NCBI GenBank assembly: GCA_902805475.1
Contig: CADCSX010000005.1
Coordinates: 2,181,501-2,245,500, forward strand
Length of the DNA stretch: 64,000 nt
Source of the DNA: Entonaema liquescens
Lineage: Eukaryota > Ascomycota > Sordariomycetes > Xylariales > Xylariaceae
Direction: 5' to 3'
Part shown: positions 33,777 to 46,031 of the stretch, in pieces
Numbering within the stretch: the stretch's first letter is position 1
Layout: every line of letters starts with the position of its first letter
Made by a program: the position numbers and the translations under genes
The notes under the pieces: model-generated
What the model saw: only the letters and a program-made list of their open reading frames with translations
Database searches by the model: none
Told to the model about the DNA's origin: nothing

Positions 33777-36700
33777 CAGAGTTGGAATCCGTTCAAATCA
33801 ATGAGCCTCATTTGGGTTAGATCTCTTTTATTGGATTAATAGTTCCACGTGATGTGACCGGGATAATGCATTTTGACCCGCAAAAGAAAAAAAATAGGTA
33901 TCTCCACATTTTGGGCTAGATACCTAGGTACCTATGACCGAATTGTTCCAGGCGCAAGTCTAGAAACGAAGACAGTCACCTCGGCATGCGGCTAAGTAAC
34001 TAGGGAACCTCGGACAACAACAAGGATCTTACTACTCTTGATAAACTTCTACGCTATAGCTATCAACAGCCCTTATTGATTATTAAATTATAACTAAAGT
34101 CCAAGATATAATAATATTGAAGACAACCATGCATATGAGAATTGACTTTGTGATGAATATGTTTGACTAAAAATAAACCCGAGTTTGGCAGATCAAAAAA
34201 GCCGCCGATTCCGAATGAATGGGACATGTCTCATCCCTCAAATGCTAACTAGCTATACAGTGATTTTCTAACCAATGGGAGGCTGGACCGACGATCAGCA
34301 CATATTTTTGAGGAACACATTTGTTATTATACATTTAAGCTAACTAAATTCCGATAGAATAATAACGATCAAAGCGTAGCTAATCCACCCTTCAAGAAAC
34401 GAGATAAGCCTTTGAGACTAGGTATACCTTTGATTACCTCCCATTATTATATTCATGAGACTATATCAGCATTGAGTATGTTGAATATTCTCATATTCGA
34501 TTGTTACTGCGTACGTTCCGTTACGTAGAAGTATCATCCCGGGCAACCTTCCAACATTACTGACGTGTAAACTCCCTAATTGTTGCCAAAGAGAGTGCTT
34601 ATTAGCTCCTATAAATAGGTAACTATGATGGGATCGCTTGCCATTTCTAATCGTTACAGAAGATCATGTACCAACCTCCCCCCGAATGTATTTAAGCCAT
34701 ATGCATTTTATATGTTCCCTTGTAGAATTGTGATATGTGACACTCTAAAACGTTAGGTGCTGTTACTAGAATATGCTAGTATTATGGATGTGATTAAGAG
34801 GTAAAAGAAGGCAAGGAGCTTGTTCATGCTCGATAGGTATAAGGAGTATCAGATAGCTATTAACTCGTCCTTAACGGCACTTGTTTACTTCAATGCTACT
34901 ATTACGACAACGAAAAGAAACAATGAGTTCTGCAGAAAAAGGATATTATGTACCTAGAAGGGCTACAATAATAACTTGTCCCTAATCTAACGCTCCGTGA
35001 AAAAGGCCCCATTGCATAATGTAACACTATAATGCCGTACTATGTTGCAACCAACTATCAGAAGATCGAGATCGATTATCGCGGCCTGAAATAACAGGTG
35101 TAGATTAAGTACCTAAGTTATTCAACTCTTTGCGTAACAATGAACCTTTTCCATTGTGATATTTGCCTTGTGGCACTCTGATAGCTATCTAAGATATCGG
35201 TGATTGGGAGATTATTTGCATATGTTATACAACTCACACCTCGTAAAGCTGGTTACTACTGTCTGCTTATACTATGTTTTAGAATATTAGAGCCTATTGT
35301 GGCCTCTAGAGCGGCAAGGAGCCTAGGTCTAGATCATAACTAGGGAAAGGGAGTAATAACATGGCTGCACGTAGTTACACTAAAGATGGCTTACCGTTGC
35401 AAAAGTTGCGCTTAATCAGGTTCTTCCGATAGTGGTGCTCAATGTGGACTACCCATAGGTTAATATCATCCAATACTTGGGTAGTAAGTGCTATCGGGAT
35501 TCTATTGACTTCGGGATCTGAAGCATCATAATACGGGACGATATTGGATTGTATCATAGAGCTTATCAACTTTCGGGATTCTCGATGAGACATTTAAAAC
35601 AAATGGTTCTTTCGGTATGTATTGCCGTAGTCAAGTCTTCGTGATTATGTTAGAGTCCCCCCCTTATATGAGTTTCGTAGCGGTAAGCAACGTCTCCATC
35701 TAGTATAGGCATCGATATGATAGATATCATTGAAATGATTAACAAAGATTGCACTATCATCTCATCTATCAAGAGCAGCTTTGTGATCGTGGATTGTTAG
35801 CCAATCAATCTCGAGGGTTGGCCAGTCTACGCAACCTATCAGCCTGTGTAGCCAGTCACTCCAAGTAGCGGCAGCAAAAAGGCAGCCAGGTTCTTCATGG
35901 GTCTTATCTATCAAGTGGAATAAAAGAGATTACATAAGATGATGACAGCGCAACGATCACAAACATGTTCCTCGATCGACTCGCGCTGCTATTCGCGCAT
36001 TTCAAGTGCAAGCTAATAGCATCCGCAAATGTAGCGGCGACATGCTTCTGGAAAGAGTGCGTCACGCACTATGCAAATCAGATCCTTGATGGCGTGCAGC
36101 ACGAAATGTTACAAAGCGTCCATCGGTATGCTGCTGCTGTCAGGGGTCTCGCTTGAGACCCCTTGAGAGCAAAGGAACTGTTTAGTATGAATAGCTCCGA
36201 CTCCAGAGCTATCCTAGTTAGGGTTCCTTGCCGAACAACGAAGTTATTTCCTCGCCTTTTGGTATGCCTTGAGGCAGAGCTTTATACCTAGTCTCGACGC
36301 GTCAGCATGAGGAAGATGATGAGACAGACAGAGTACGGGCTCGAGGATGTCGATACGACGGATGGAATTGATGAAACGTTTCAAAACTATGAGAACTCCA
36401 TACACAGTTCTTATTCAAGTGGTGTTATTTTATAATGGATTCGGACATAGTCTGAGCTAGAGAAGCAGTTCATTCAATTTTTCGAAAGGAGAATAGACTA
36501 ACTACAGTAGGTACATAATAGGCGTATGGCTAAGAGGTACCTATTTATTGAAGGGGCCTATTTGGGTACTATTACTTGATCTTGAGCCTCAAAAGGCTAT
36601 GGTGGCGTATTAATTACGTCAATGCGTATCGTACTTTATATATAATAGTATTCCATTCCCGTCCTCCATATACGGCGCCATACATACCTGGAATTAGATG

Positions 36701-37113
36701 GCTGCTTATTAGTGTCGCTTACATATGCTGCTAAGGCACAGAGTAGATTCCGCGACTGTATTATAGGTAGATATTAGTACAGCCCATGTCTAGTCACGCA
36801 AATAACTTCCTCTCTCAAGGAACGGCTTGGGTATGGCTTGCCTAGGTAGGTGTTTTTATCATTTATGGTGAGACCATGTCGGGGATGACCGGCGGGATAT
36901 GATTGATGGTAATTTGGGACAACTCCAGGGCACAATCTATAATCCCTCACTCACGTCATATCAAATTAGGGAGGATGGGAGAAGATGGAATGGGGCCTTG
37001 AATCTATGAAATATAAAAAGTAACCTTGCTCCCCGAGTTATATCTATAATCAGCATTCTCTTCTAAGCCACTATAGAATTGTATCGGCACTTCTCTTGTT
37101 TAAATTAGGCAGC

Positions 37114-38672
37114 ATGGCGACCGCTATCCAGGAATTAAAAGCAACAAATATAGATACCCAGCCCGTATCGCCCACAACCGACACACGAGAGCGGCTCCTG
37201 TCGAATATACGGGGATCTCAAGTAACCATCCCTGATTTGCAAACGATGATCGCTCACTGGCCCCATAAAGTTCACCCAGATCTTGAAAAGCTAGATAAAT
37301 TTGTTCAAGAGACGATAGCGAGGTACGTATGCTCTACTCTCAAGTCGAACATGAATTCATATATTACAGCATTTTGTCCTGCACGAATAATGATACCCGG
37401 CTTCGTAAACTGAAAGCGACTAACATAGCCCCTTTCGCCGCTGCGTGGTGGCCGTACGCACCATATGAGGCTTTGGAAACTGTTGCACTCTTGTCTATCT
37501 GGGTAAGACGCATAGAAATACTACCCCTTTAGCTCTCAATAACTAACAATTCTTCTATAAGCTTTTTGCTTGGGATGATGGTACATCACAAGAGCCGAAC
37601 GTAAATGAATGACTACCTCTTACCATGTGATTAGAGACGGACTCCACAGAGTTTTCGACCATAATCAACGATTGGGATAAAGCTGCTTCATTCCGACAGA
37701 GGACTGTTGAATTCGTACAGCAAAGTCTCTCCAGGAAACCAAAGTCTAAACAAACGGAGACAAACCCTTTGATCACATGTGTCGGGCCGGTCGGGGAGGC
37801 CCTCCTAAAATCCTGCAATGGTCGTACGCACTTTACTCTCTTATGCCTTGTGACTATGTTGATCTCGTCAAACTCTAGGTCAAATAAGCATGTTCCTTGA
37901 CGAGTTGCTGTTTTTCATCAAGATGTGCGGAGAGGAGCATAAGATCCAAATAGCTCGCCGCCTCCCTACTATCGAAGAGTATACACAGCTACGTTCCGGT
38001 ACAGGCGCTGTGAGGATATGCCTAGCCACTATCGAGTACCTATTCCGCACCCTCCTAATATTGGGAAAGAGAGCTAAGCAAGTCGTATAGATACGCCTGG
38101 GGAATTATCTTGCCCCAGGAGCTACTGGACGATAACGCTATGCAACAAATCTGGCATGAGATAGATGTTATTATATATGTGTACGTCACTTGTAATGATT
38201 GCCTCTTATCGGAAACTAACATCCCAAGTACCAACGATATACTATCAATAAAGAAGGAAGTGGTTAGTCTACCTACTTGACTTAGTATCAGTGATATTTC
38301 AACACATCTGACCATTAGTTACAGGAGCAATCTCAAGTCGACTCGTTAATCCCACTTCTATATGTGCAACTTGGATCCGTACAAGCAGCCATTGACTGCG
38401 CTATCGACATCGTGTATTCGTCGGTACAGCGATTCGAGGCCGCGGAGAAAGATATCCTCCAGCGGTACTCGTCCATGCCTGAAGTCCGAGAAGATGTACG
38501 CAAGTTCATCGACGGTTGCAAATACGCGGCTACAGCTAACATCAACTGGAGGTATGTGGTAATGGATCCCATTTCGAGACACTGCTAATAAGTTTCTCAA
38601 ATCAGTCTGACCACAGCAAGATATAAACTCAACTGTCAGTCTATGAAAGGTGGATTGCACATGACTCTTTGA
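37114..38672 (+). CDS. Class I terpene synthase (fungal sesquiterpene cyclase type)
   Basis: Cyclises a prenyl diphosphate (most likely farnesyl diphosphate) using Mg2+. Nine exons (37114-37322, 37370-37502, 37562-37580, 37635-37823, 37879-38035, 38091-38180, 38229-38262, 38325-38551, 38606-38672) give 374 residues, the normal length. The Asp-rich motif DDETD is at residues 119-123 after SIWLFAW, and the NSE motif NDILSIKKE at 268-276 has N, S and E in place. The C-terminal ARY at 357-359 after NINW supplies the diphosphate sensor. The start is the ATG at 37114; a longer frame begins only from TTG. The fourth donor could be GTCGTA or GTACGC; I prefer the latter. No P450 or other tailoring gene is nearby. 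The product cannot be predicted. Confidence 0.9.
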
Positions 38673-39442
38673 ACCTGTTTCAGAACTTAGACACGGCAAG
38701 TGGTCGACAGGAGTTAGAATGGTAGAGCTTTTAACTACACTGAAGAATATTATCAGATAATAGATTTCTCTATTTCTCTTAAAGTTTGGATTTTATCATT
38801 GCCTTAGGCAGTATACATGGATATAAGGCCTATATATCTCATTTGTATTAATCATATGCAAACCTTCCCAGCATTTTCGTGTCTCCGTCTTCATCTACAC
38901 TCACAATACGCAGCAAGACGCCCCTATACAGCAGTATCGCCCAATTAGTGACCACTCTATAACCTTTCGGGTCTGATAGATGCATCTCAAAGATGGCGGT
39001 CTCGTTTGACATGCGAGTTATTGTCACTCATATTTTGTATAATCTGCGTCCTGGGGTCGGTAAATGTTGCGATGATATTTCCTCGTCGTGAAACTTGTTT
39101 GAGGTGTCATATTCCTAAAACAAAGGGAACTACACTTCATAATAACGGCCCAGCATCGCATTCCTCCATACCACTACAAATTGAGGAGGATAGCTAATCA
39201 TGCAGATAACGGGGAATTCCATCGATCATTTATCGAAGGCATCTTCACGAGATATAGCGAAGAGCATGGCGCTACACAGCTACCAATAGTGTATATAGAA
39301 CCTCACCGTATAAGCTAGTCATTTCTGGTATGCAACAACTTCAATGTAGGAAAGCCTTAAAACCACGGTGTCCCATTGGCATTTCGTAATTCTCTCCCTA
39401 GAGTATTATCCAAGTCGAAGCGTTCTACTCATAGCATCATAT
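38673..39442. other. Spacer between terpene synthase and Cys-rich protein
   Basis: A 63-codon frame at 39006-39197 starts with a hydrophobic stretch but has no family resemblance. Otherwise nothing seen. Confidence 0.45.
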
Positions 39443-40162
39443 ATGACTTCTTCAAGAGACCTCAGCCCGCAACAGAAATACGGACTCTCCTGTCCCTCTG
39501 GAGGCTCCTTTTACATCTGCTCATCTAGTCAGACCCGTTTTCTCGGCTGCTGTGAAACGGACCCATGCCCCAATGGAGGCCAGTGTCCAGCTGGCGAACT
39601 CCATCCAGCCAGCTATGTCAGCTATCCAGATCGGCATCAGAGTTGCGTCGCCCCCTATGATGAACGCGAGTGGTATACATGCGACTTCGCGGCGCCGCCT
39701 TTCATGGGTTGTGTATGTAACGAGCATTTTCCCTCCACCCATGGATTAATCCCTATGTTTTTGCGTGGCGGAGGACCTATGTATCATTCTCAGAGAAGGC
39801 TAACCCCATATCACTATAGTGTTTGCAGAACCCATGCAACCAAGGATGTCCGGGTTGGGGTCTGATTCCTGCGCGGCTTGACGACGACGAGAGCATCGCA
39901 GCGCCATTTCTTTCTTCATCGGCTAATCCGCCAAGACAAGTTGGACTTATAGTGGGGTGTAGTATTGCGGGTGTATTGATGGCATTTATTATGGTCTTCG
40001 GATTTATAAAGAGGGGAAAGATAAAGAATATATGGAAGTCCTGCATGGAATCCCGTCGCTCTGACAGTGACCAAGACAGATACGGGCAAGTTTGCTTATC
40101 TTACGAGATGCTTCAATTTTTTCCCCCTTAATTAACTTGAGTAGGTCACATATCATCTATGA
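39443..40162 (+). CDS. Cys-rich one-TM protein of a common ascomycete family
   Basis: Exons 39443-39712, 39820-40089 and 40145-40162 give 185 residues. Two Cys-rich modules follow each other: SSSQTRFLGCCETDPC with CPAGELHPASY, then WYTC, PPFMGCC and NPCNQGCP, a pattern shared by many ascomycete surface-type proteins. Then a short linker and one membrane helix (VGLIVGCSIAGVLMAFIMVF), followed by a basic cytoplasmic tail. There is no N-terminal signal peptide, so the Cys part may be exposed by a type III-like mechanism or the true start lies elsewhere. The second intron is the least sure: without it the frame ends a few residues later. Function unknown. Confidence 0.75.
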
Positions 40163-40442
40163 TAGAGGCTCACAGGCGTCACCAGCCGCCTCTAATGGCA
40201 CCGCCCATTCGCTCAAAACACATCAGACTCTCCGGGTTATGAATCCGTGACTGTTTGCTATATTTATCCAGGGGTTGAGGACTTGACAACTCCTAACGGA
40301 CGAACTTATACGAAAACTCATCGAGCAAGTTGAATCTCTCGAGTCTCAACGCTTCAAAGAATCTAATAACCATGTGCTTCATTTTATAGGTAAGGCATCA
40401 ATCTTTATGCATAGGCTGCCTATCTTTCAAATACAAGTAACT

Positions 40443-42967
40443 CTAGCTTTTACTCGTGCTCACACTTGGTGGTACATCGTCTTCCCCTGTACCCCAGCTA
40501 GTGCTCTCCTTATCGCCCAACGTGAGTTCCAAGGTACCGCCCTCGAGGAAGAAGCTATGCGTGAGGTAGTTCTTTGTGTACTCCTCCCCATTAAGCTTTG
40601 CGCTTTGGATGTAGATATTATTGTACGCGACGTCAAAGTTCTTGGTCTTGATGGTTGCTGTCTTACCGGTTATGCGATTGGTTATTGAGACAGATGGGAA
40701 GAAAGGGGCCGTAATAAAGTAGATATCCTGGCCAGGATTGGGGAATATGCCCATCATCGCCAAGGCTACGAACGATCCCATAGCGCCCGAGTCGTCATTT
40801 CCTGGAATACCTGCTGTAGTGGTGTTGAACTGGCTAGGTATATAGTAGTGAACTCGCTCGGTAGATTTACCAGGGCGACCCGCGTAGTGGTATTGGAATA
40901 TAGTTAAAAATGCTTGCTCATCGCCGACATAAAGGATACCGCTCTCATGAAGATAATCCAAGCGGCTGGTAAATGTATCAGGCCCGCCAAGAGTAGTGAT
41001 TAGGGTTGCCATATCATGAGGCACAAAGAAACTGTAAAGCCAAGGGCTGCCCTCGTATGTCTCGTGGCCACCCGGATTGAGGTAGCATGAGTCAAACGAC
41101 ATAACAGAAGAGCAAAGCGTCGGATCCTGGTATCCAAATGTACCATTTAAATACTTTGGCTGTAAATAACCGGTGAAGCCAGTATCCGTACCATTTATAT
41201 CGGAGGTCTGGTCGGCGTTGTATAGGTTGATCCAGTTCTCAGATCGCTTGATGTACTTCTCGTAGTCGTCCTGCTTGCCCAGTGACTTCGCTATTTCGGC
41301 AATACAGAAGTCGTTGTAGGCATATTCCACAGTCCTGGACACACTTCTTGTGAAAAGGCCATTACCATACGGGTCGAAGTCGTCCGCGGGGATGTAACCA
41401 TACTTCTTCCAACTGTATAAGCCGCCACGACCCTCGTAGTCCCAAACCGGCGGCTCTTCTTCTGCATCCTTTATCAATGCCTCATATCCAGTGTCCCAGT
41501 CGACGCCCTCCGTAATGTTTTTGAGGTACGCATCTACCAGCACGATATCGGCATTAGATCCTCCCTGTGTCCATCCTTTACATAGAGACATTCGGCAGTC
41601 AGGTAACCACCCCTCATGTCGATAGACATCGATGAGAGAGCGAATCATCAAGGTTTGGGAATAAGGGTCAACCAGCGTAATGAAGGGGTGAATGCTCCGG
41701 AACGAGTCCCAGATACAGTACCATGAGTCATAGTAGGGTTCGTCGCTTTCCCAGAGATAGTTTTCACCTGTGTAATCCTGAGGGCTCAGCATTGCCCTGT
41801 ACACGCCACTCCAGAAGACTGTCTGCAAAGAGTTGTCTTCAAAGCCAGTGTCATCAATGTTTAAGACTGAGAGTTTATCTTTCCAAATGTCTTCTGCCGC
41901 AGCTAAAGTTTTTGAAAAGCTGAAATCGGGTACCTCTGCCTCAGCGGACCCGCAAGCTTGTTCAACACTCTTGAATGAAAGCCCAACCCGAACCGTGATT
42001 TTGGTACCCGATTCAACTTCATTAAACCATGTGTAAGCCCCTGCTGGCAGAGGAGGGGAATTATTGTCCTGTCCTAGGACAATGTTCTTGGGCTCACTAC
42101 CAGCTCTAGTGTTCGTGAACACTCCCGTTTCGCGTATAGAAGCTCCTCGAGAGAAGTCGGCACAGAAGTGCAGCGTGTACGTGCCAGTTCCGAAACTAGG
42201 CTCGAAAGTGCCGTTGCCGGAAATTCTACCAGTATCTGGGTCTACGGATGCACTGCCATTGAGGCGAGTGTCTGGCAAGTCCGTTAAGTCGAAAAAGAAC
42301 AGAGGACTTAAAGGCGCATCTACTGTAGCGTTTCCCGTAGCGTTTCCGAAGAACGTGAAGTCGTAAAGAGCAGTGTGGTTTGTAGCTGTAATCTCGGCCC
42401 TTATACCAGAGATGAGATCAATGGTGAAATAGCCAGGACGAGCCGAAACACTCCCGTCAACAACCTCGACGCTGCGCTGGGTCTTGGGGAAAATACACCC
42501 ATTTACTTCGTCATTCGCGCAGCCTGGATAAACGAAGACTGGAAAGTTGCCAAGTGATGAAGCACCACCGGTACCCGAGTCGTGCATGTGGGAGAAGCCT
42601 GTCACTGGACTCCCGTTTGAGGCATATCCTCCCTGGTTATCGCTTGTGACATCCGCAACTGCCTTCGCCATTCCTAGGATTTTATTAGATTCTTGATGTA
42701 TATAGACATTATATACGATTGTTAATCATGCTTACCAAACGGCAAGGTCGCTCCGGCGAAGACATGTCCTATAGTAATGATTGGTTAGGTAGTCTTTCGT
42801 AACAATGGACTGTAAGTGAGCTTGCCTCCATTACGGGTGCCGATGAGAGGATCTACAAAGTCATAACCACCAACAGAGCTGTTAGTATCCCGGCGGAATA
42901 TAGTTGCAGAAGTCGTTCGACATAACGCAGCCGCAAAGAGAGACTTTGTCAATAATTGAATATTCAT
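40443..42967 (-). CDS. Secreted GH92 alpha-1,2-mannosidase
   Basis: Exo-acting, calcium-dependent alpha-mannosidase that trims mannans or N-glycans outside the cell. Exons 42967-42826, 42768-42736 and 42673-40443 give 801 residues, the normal GH92 size. The signal peptide MNIQLLTKSLFAAALCRTTSA is followed by YDFVDPLIGTRNGG joined to HVFAGATLPFGM, the family's opening motif. Further on are YYDSWYCIWDSFRSIHP (about 371) and GNDDSGAMGS (about 685), which carries the catalytic Asp pair. The first intron uses a GC donor (GCAAGC...ATAG). An in-frame ATG at 42988 is an alternative start, but the one at 42967 leaves a cleaner signal peptide. Convergent with the Cys-rich gene; its promoter faces NHP2. 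Confidence 0.92.
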
Positions 42968-44125
42968 ATTGGGTATTGATTCTCTCATGGGGCCCAGTTG
43001 AACATGGAATTATTAGGATACTAGGTACTCATAGCTATGTTTATAGCTGTGTAAATGAGGAGGTAAAAGAAGCTCGGAATACAAAGGAAGAGCAGCCGAC
43101 AGTACATAAAAGGCATGTCATGTCATAAGATACATAACCCGAGTGACATCGCATATTTTCAAGGCGGGGTGCAAATTACCCCCGGATTCAGAATAGCATC
43201 CCGTATATTCGGTTATAAATAGAGGAGCTCAGAGGTCCATCGTTGGTCACAGCAGCATGGACGTGTCATTCAGGATCGCTATCCCTTGGATTGAACTAAA
43301 CCTTTTGCGTTACAGCTAAGGGAAACACCTACCAAGATGATGGCTTTGGTGACGATCTGGTGTTATTGGCTTAATAGCATATTTAGTAACTTTTCTCACT
43401 CTGGTATAGAAGACTTTGGGCTGGTAATAACTCGAAAGTCCCAGGGAAACACGCGTTTAAGTTGGAAGGTGTAATGTAAAGCATTATTATCTGAGTCAAT
43501 TCAGATTGAGCTTATAGCTTCGATTGTCCAACCACATTGAGCACTGAACTAAGATCTTACTTAACTGGAGAAAAGATTCGACAATAGGAATTTTGATATT
43601 TATTCCGTGTCGCCATAATGCATGATTTTATATAACCCGAGGTAATATGACGCAAATGCAAACATAATCTGAGAAGTATACTGGTATACTGGTTATGTAG
43701 GTAGGATACAGTTGTTTGTGATTTGAATGTTGAATAAAAGGTGAAAGGCAAAGGAGTGGAAATGGAAAAAGTAAGCTCTCCAACTAATGCTTAGATCCAC
43801 ATATGTACTAGCCCCTGTCGATTGGAGACTAAAGCGGGAATGATCCATCCCACTAAAGCTCCTGATTGGTTTAATTTCCTCCCCGCGAAAAGCTGCTAAG
43901 GTTTCCTTCCTATCGATCAGGAAAAATTTCCAGCTCGAATTTTTTTTTATTGATCGGTCAATTGATACGATTTGAAAATCGATCCATTGAGGTCCAACGC
44001 CAACCCGCTCCAACCAAAAAGATTCCCCCATACTACCGACCTCATACGTTTTCCCGAGTCTGTCGCACGTATTCAATTTTGCGTATTTCTTCGTGACATT
44101 ATCGTCGACCACACAAATAGACAAA
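42968..44125. promoter_or_regulatory. Divergent region between GH92 and NHP2
   Basis: About 1.1 kb holding both promoters. No coding sequence or identifiable site; small frames here are on opposite strands and short. Confidence 0.4.
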
Positions 44126-44942
44126 ATGGGATCCACAAAGCCAGAGAAGGAGAAGAAGGAAAAGAAGGACAAGAAGCGCAGCGAGGCCGACGGCGTGTCA
44201 AAAACTAAGAAAGATAAGAAAGACAAGAAGGATAAGAAGGAGAAGCTTAAGAGTGCCGTCAATGCTGCCCTCGACGACCAATTAGACGTTGATACCTCAG
44301 CATCTGTCACCGTCGTGAAGGATGGTGAAGAGAAGGTTGCTAAGGTCCTGGTTCCCGTAGTGGGTGCTTTAGTACCCTTTGCGAAGCCATTGGCAGACGA
44401 GAAGGGTACCAAGAAGATTATGAAGACTGTGCGGAAGGGTATGTCTCTCTCCAAATCCCTGTTTTATGCAGCAGCGGCAGCATATATCTCTTCATGTATT
44501 CCTACGAAATTGATGGGCAAATAAGTGCTAACGTGACTCTCCGAATATAGCTGCGAAGCACAAGACTCTTAAGCGTGGTGTGAAGGAAGTCGTCAAATCG
44601 CTGCGCAAGTCTCCCGCCAGCGGACCCGGCAACACCTCATTCCCAGGCGTGGTTATCCTAGCTGGTGATATCAGCCCTATGGATGTTATCAGCCATATCC
44701 CCGTGCTATGCGAAGACGTGAACGTGCCGTATATCTTTGTCACGTCGCGTGCCGAGCTGGGCGCCGCTGGCAGCACCAAGCGGCCCACTAGTGTTGTTAT
44801 GGTCACCGAGAAGCGAGCCGGAGGCAAGAAGGACAAGACCGACGCGAAGATAGATGAGGAGGATGCTGAGGATTTTGCCGAGGCCTACAAGGATCTGGTC
44901 AAGCTGGTTGAGAAGGAGAGCAAGCAACTCAAGTTCACGTAG
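44126..44942 (+). CDS. NHP2: H/ACA snoRNP protein Nhp2
   Basis: Core protein of H/ACA snoRNPs, needed for rRNA pseudouridylation, in the nucleolus. Exons 44126-44438 and 44551-44942 give 234 residues. The N-terminal third is a Lys/Glu/Asp-rich extension (EKEKKEKKDKK repeats), longer than in yeast. The L7Ae/Nhp2 domain follows: KTLKRGVKEVVKSLRK, GVVILAGDISPMDVISHIPV, LCEDVNVPYIFVTSRAELG. Start chosen at 44126 (AAAATGG context). The tail is Asp/Glu/Lys-rich. Confidence 0.92.
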
Positions 44943-45367
44943 GCCTTACTGCGGTCTTAATCTTCTGCCAAAGGAGGTATTTGTATCAAAGATCGCCAAC
45001 CGATGTGGCCATTTATTAGCCTAGGAACATCGGCTTTGGTAGTTCGTAGTCGCGGGCGTTTCTTCGCTGTCCTTTCAAAGCATCCAAGGGTATCTTCAGA
45101 TCAAAATGTACGTACTGTTTCGGTTGGCTACATATAGGCGTAGCCTCTGGCGTTGGGGAAACAACTCATATTTACGTTGGCGGATCAATCAACATTGGTT
45201 CAAAATGAAACCGACCTCTTGTCGAGTCCAAATCAATTTGTTCATGAAATTTTATTCATTTATTTATTACACAGCTAGAGATAGCTCGCGGACTCCATCC
45301 GGCCTCCTAGCATTACATCCACCCCGTAGGGAAACTAATAAACAACCGTCCTTCGAAATTTGCTAAT
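44943..45367. other. Convergent intergenic between NHP2 and the small membrane protein
   Basis: An 86-codon plus-strand frame at 45106-45366 has no domain and lies in 3' flanks. Nothing else seen. Confidence 0.5.
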
Positions 45368-46031
45368 TTAGTCGAAAGGGTTGGTTCGGGTGCCCCACCA
45401 AGTGAGGAATAGAGACAGACCGACGGTCTCTAGGATCTTTGATGTGGCACCGACAGCGACGGTATCAACAGGTCGCTTCTCAGTGAAGAGTTGGGCAAGG
45501 TACTGCATTGTTGTTAGTTTCGACATCTAACGACTGAGTGGTGGGATGAACACATACTGTAGGGGCGGACGTGGCCGCGAAGATTAGAGCACCTAGGTAG
45601 GCGGCGCCCTTGTAGCTAAGAGTACCGGTGGCGTTGATGAGAGCACCGACACCATATGATTGCAGAGCAGACCCGACTAGGGAGGTACCTAGCGCGGCAG
45701 CAGCCGACGAGGCTTCTTTTGATCGGATGAACTCTTCCTTGGTGTTGGCAGCCTTGGCTCGCTGGTAGGTCTGGCCGAATAATGGAGATAGAACTGCTAG
45801 TTCAATACCGTGGTTGAAGACGGTGCCGAGGGCGATGGCCGAAGGCTTGACGGGAGGAAGGTCTGGAGATTGGTGCTTGTTAGCCTTTATGAGTCTATAA
45901 CTACCTACCGACTAGTTGATGACCACGTCTTAGAGATCTGAAGACTCTTGAGACGTTTATGAGACTAATAACTGTGTTTTCTCTCAGAAAGCAATGGGAC
46001 GAGGCGCTCGCTACTCACAGTGTAAAGACAT
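45368..46031 (-). CDS. Small multi-pass membrane protein of unknown function
   Basis: Exons 46031-46019, 45862-45558 and 45502-45368 give 150 residues. The start MSLHYLPPVKPSAIALGTVF comes from a 13-base first exon. The product has about four hydrophobic segments, with conserved-looking pieces SPLFGQTYQRAKAANTKEEF, GTSLVGSALQSYGVGALIN, SYKGAAYLGALIFAATSAPT and a C-terminal TWWGTRTNPFD. I recall similar proteins as widespread in ascomycetes and possibly annotated with DUF1761, but I am not sure of the family. Splice sites are GTGAGT, GTATGT and two CAG acceptors. Probably an organelle or plasma-membrane protein. Confidence 0.75.

Larger units (their letters stand above)
31699..37113. other. 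5.4 kb AT-rich, gene-free compartment
   Basis: No supportable gene. Frames at 32109-32456 (minus), 35375-35593 (minus) and 35965-36156 (plus) are short and without domains. It contains the period-10 repeat at 33444-33484, an AT palindrome at 33648-33677, the G-rich decamer repeat at 33733-33776, and TACCTAGGTA motifs near 32777 and 33931. From about 34000 to 36700 the sequence is markedly AT-rich, as in decayed or RIP-affected fungal repeats, though no transposon can be named. The right end is the terpene synthase promoter. Confidence 0.5.
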
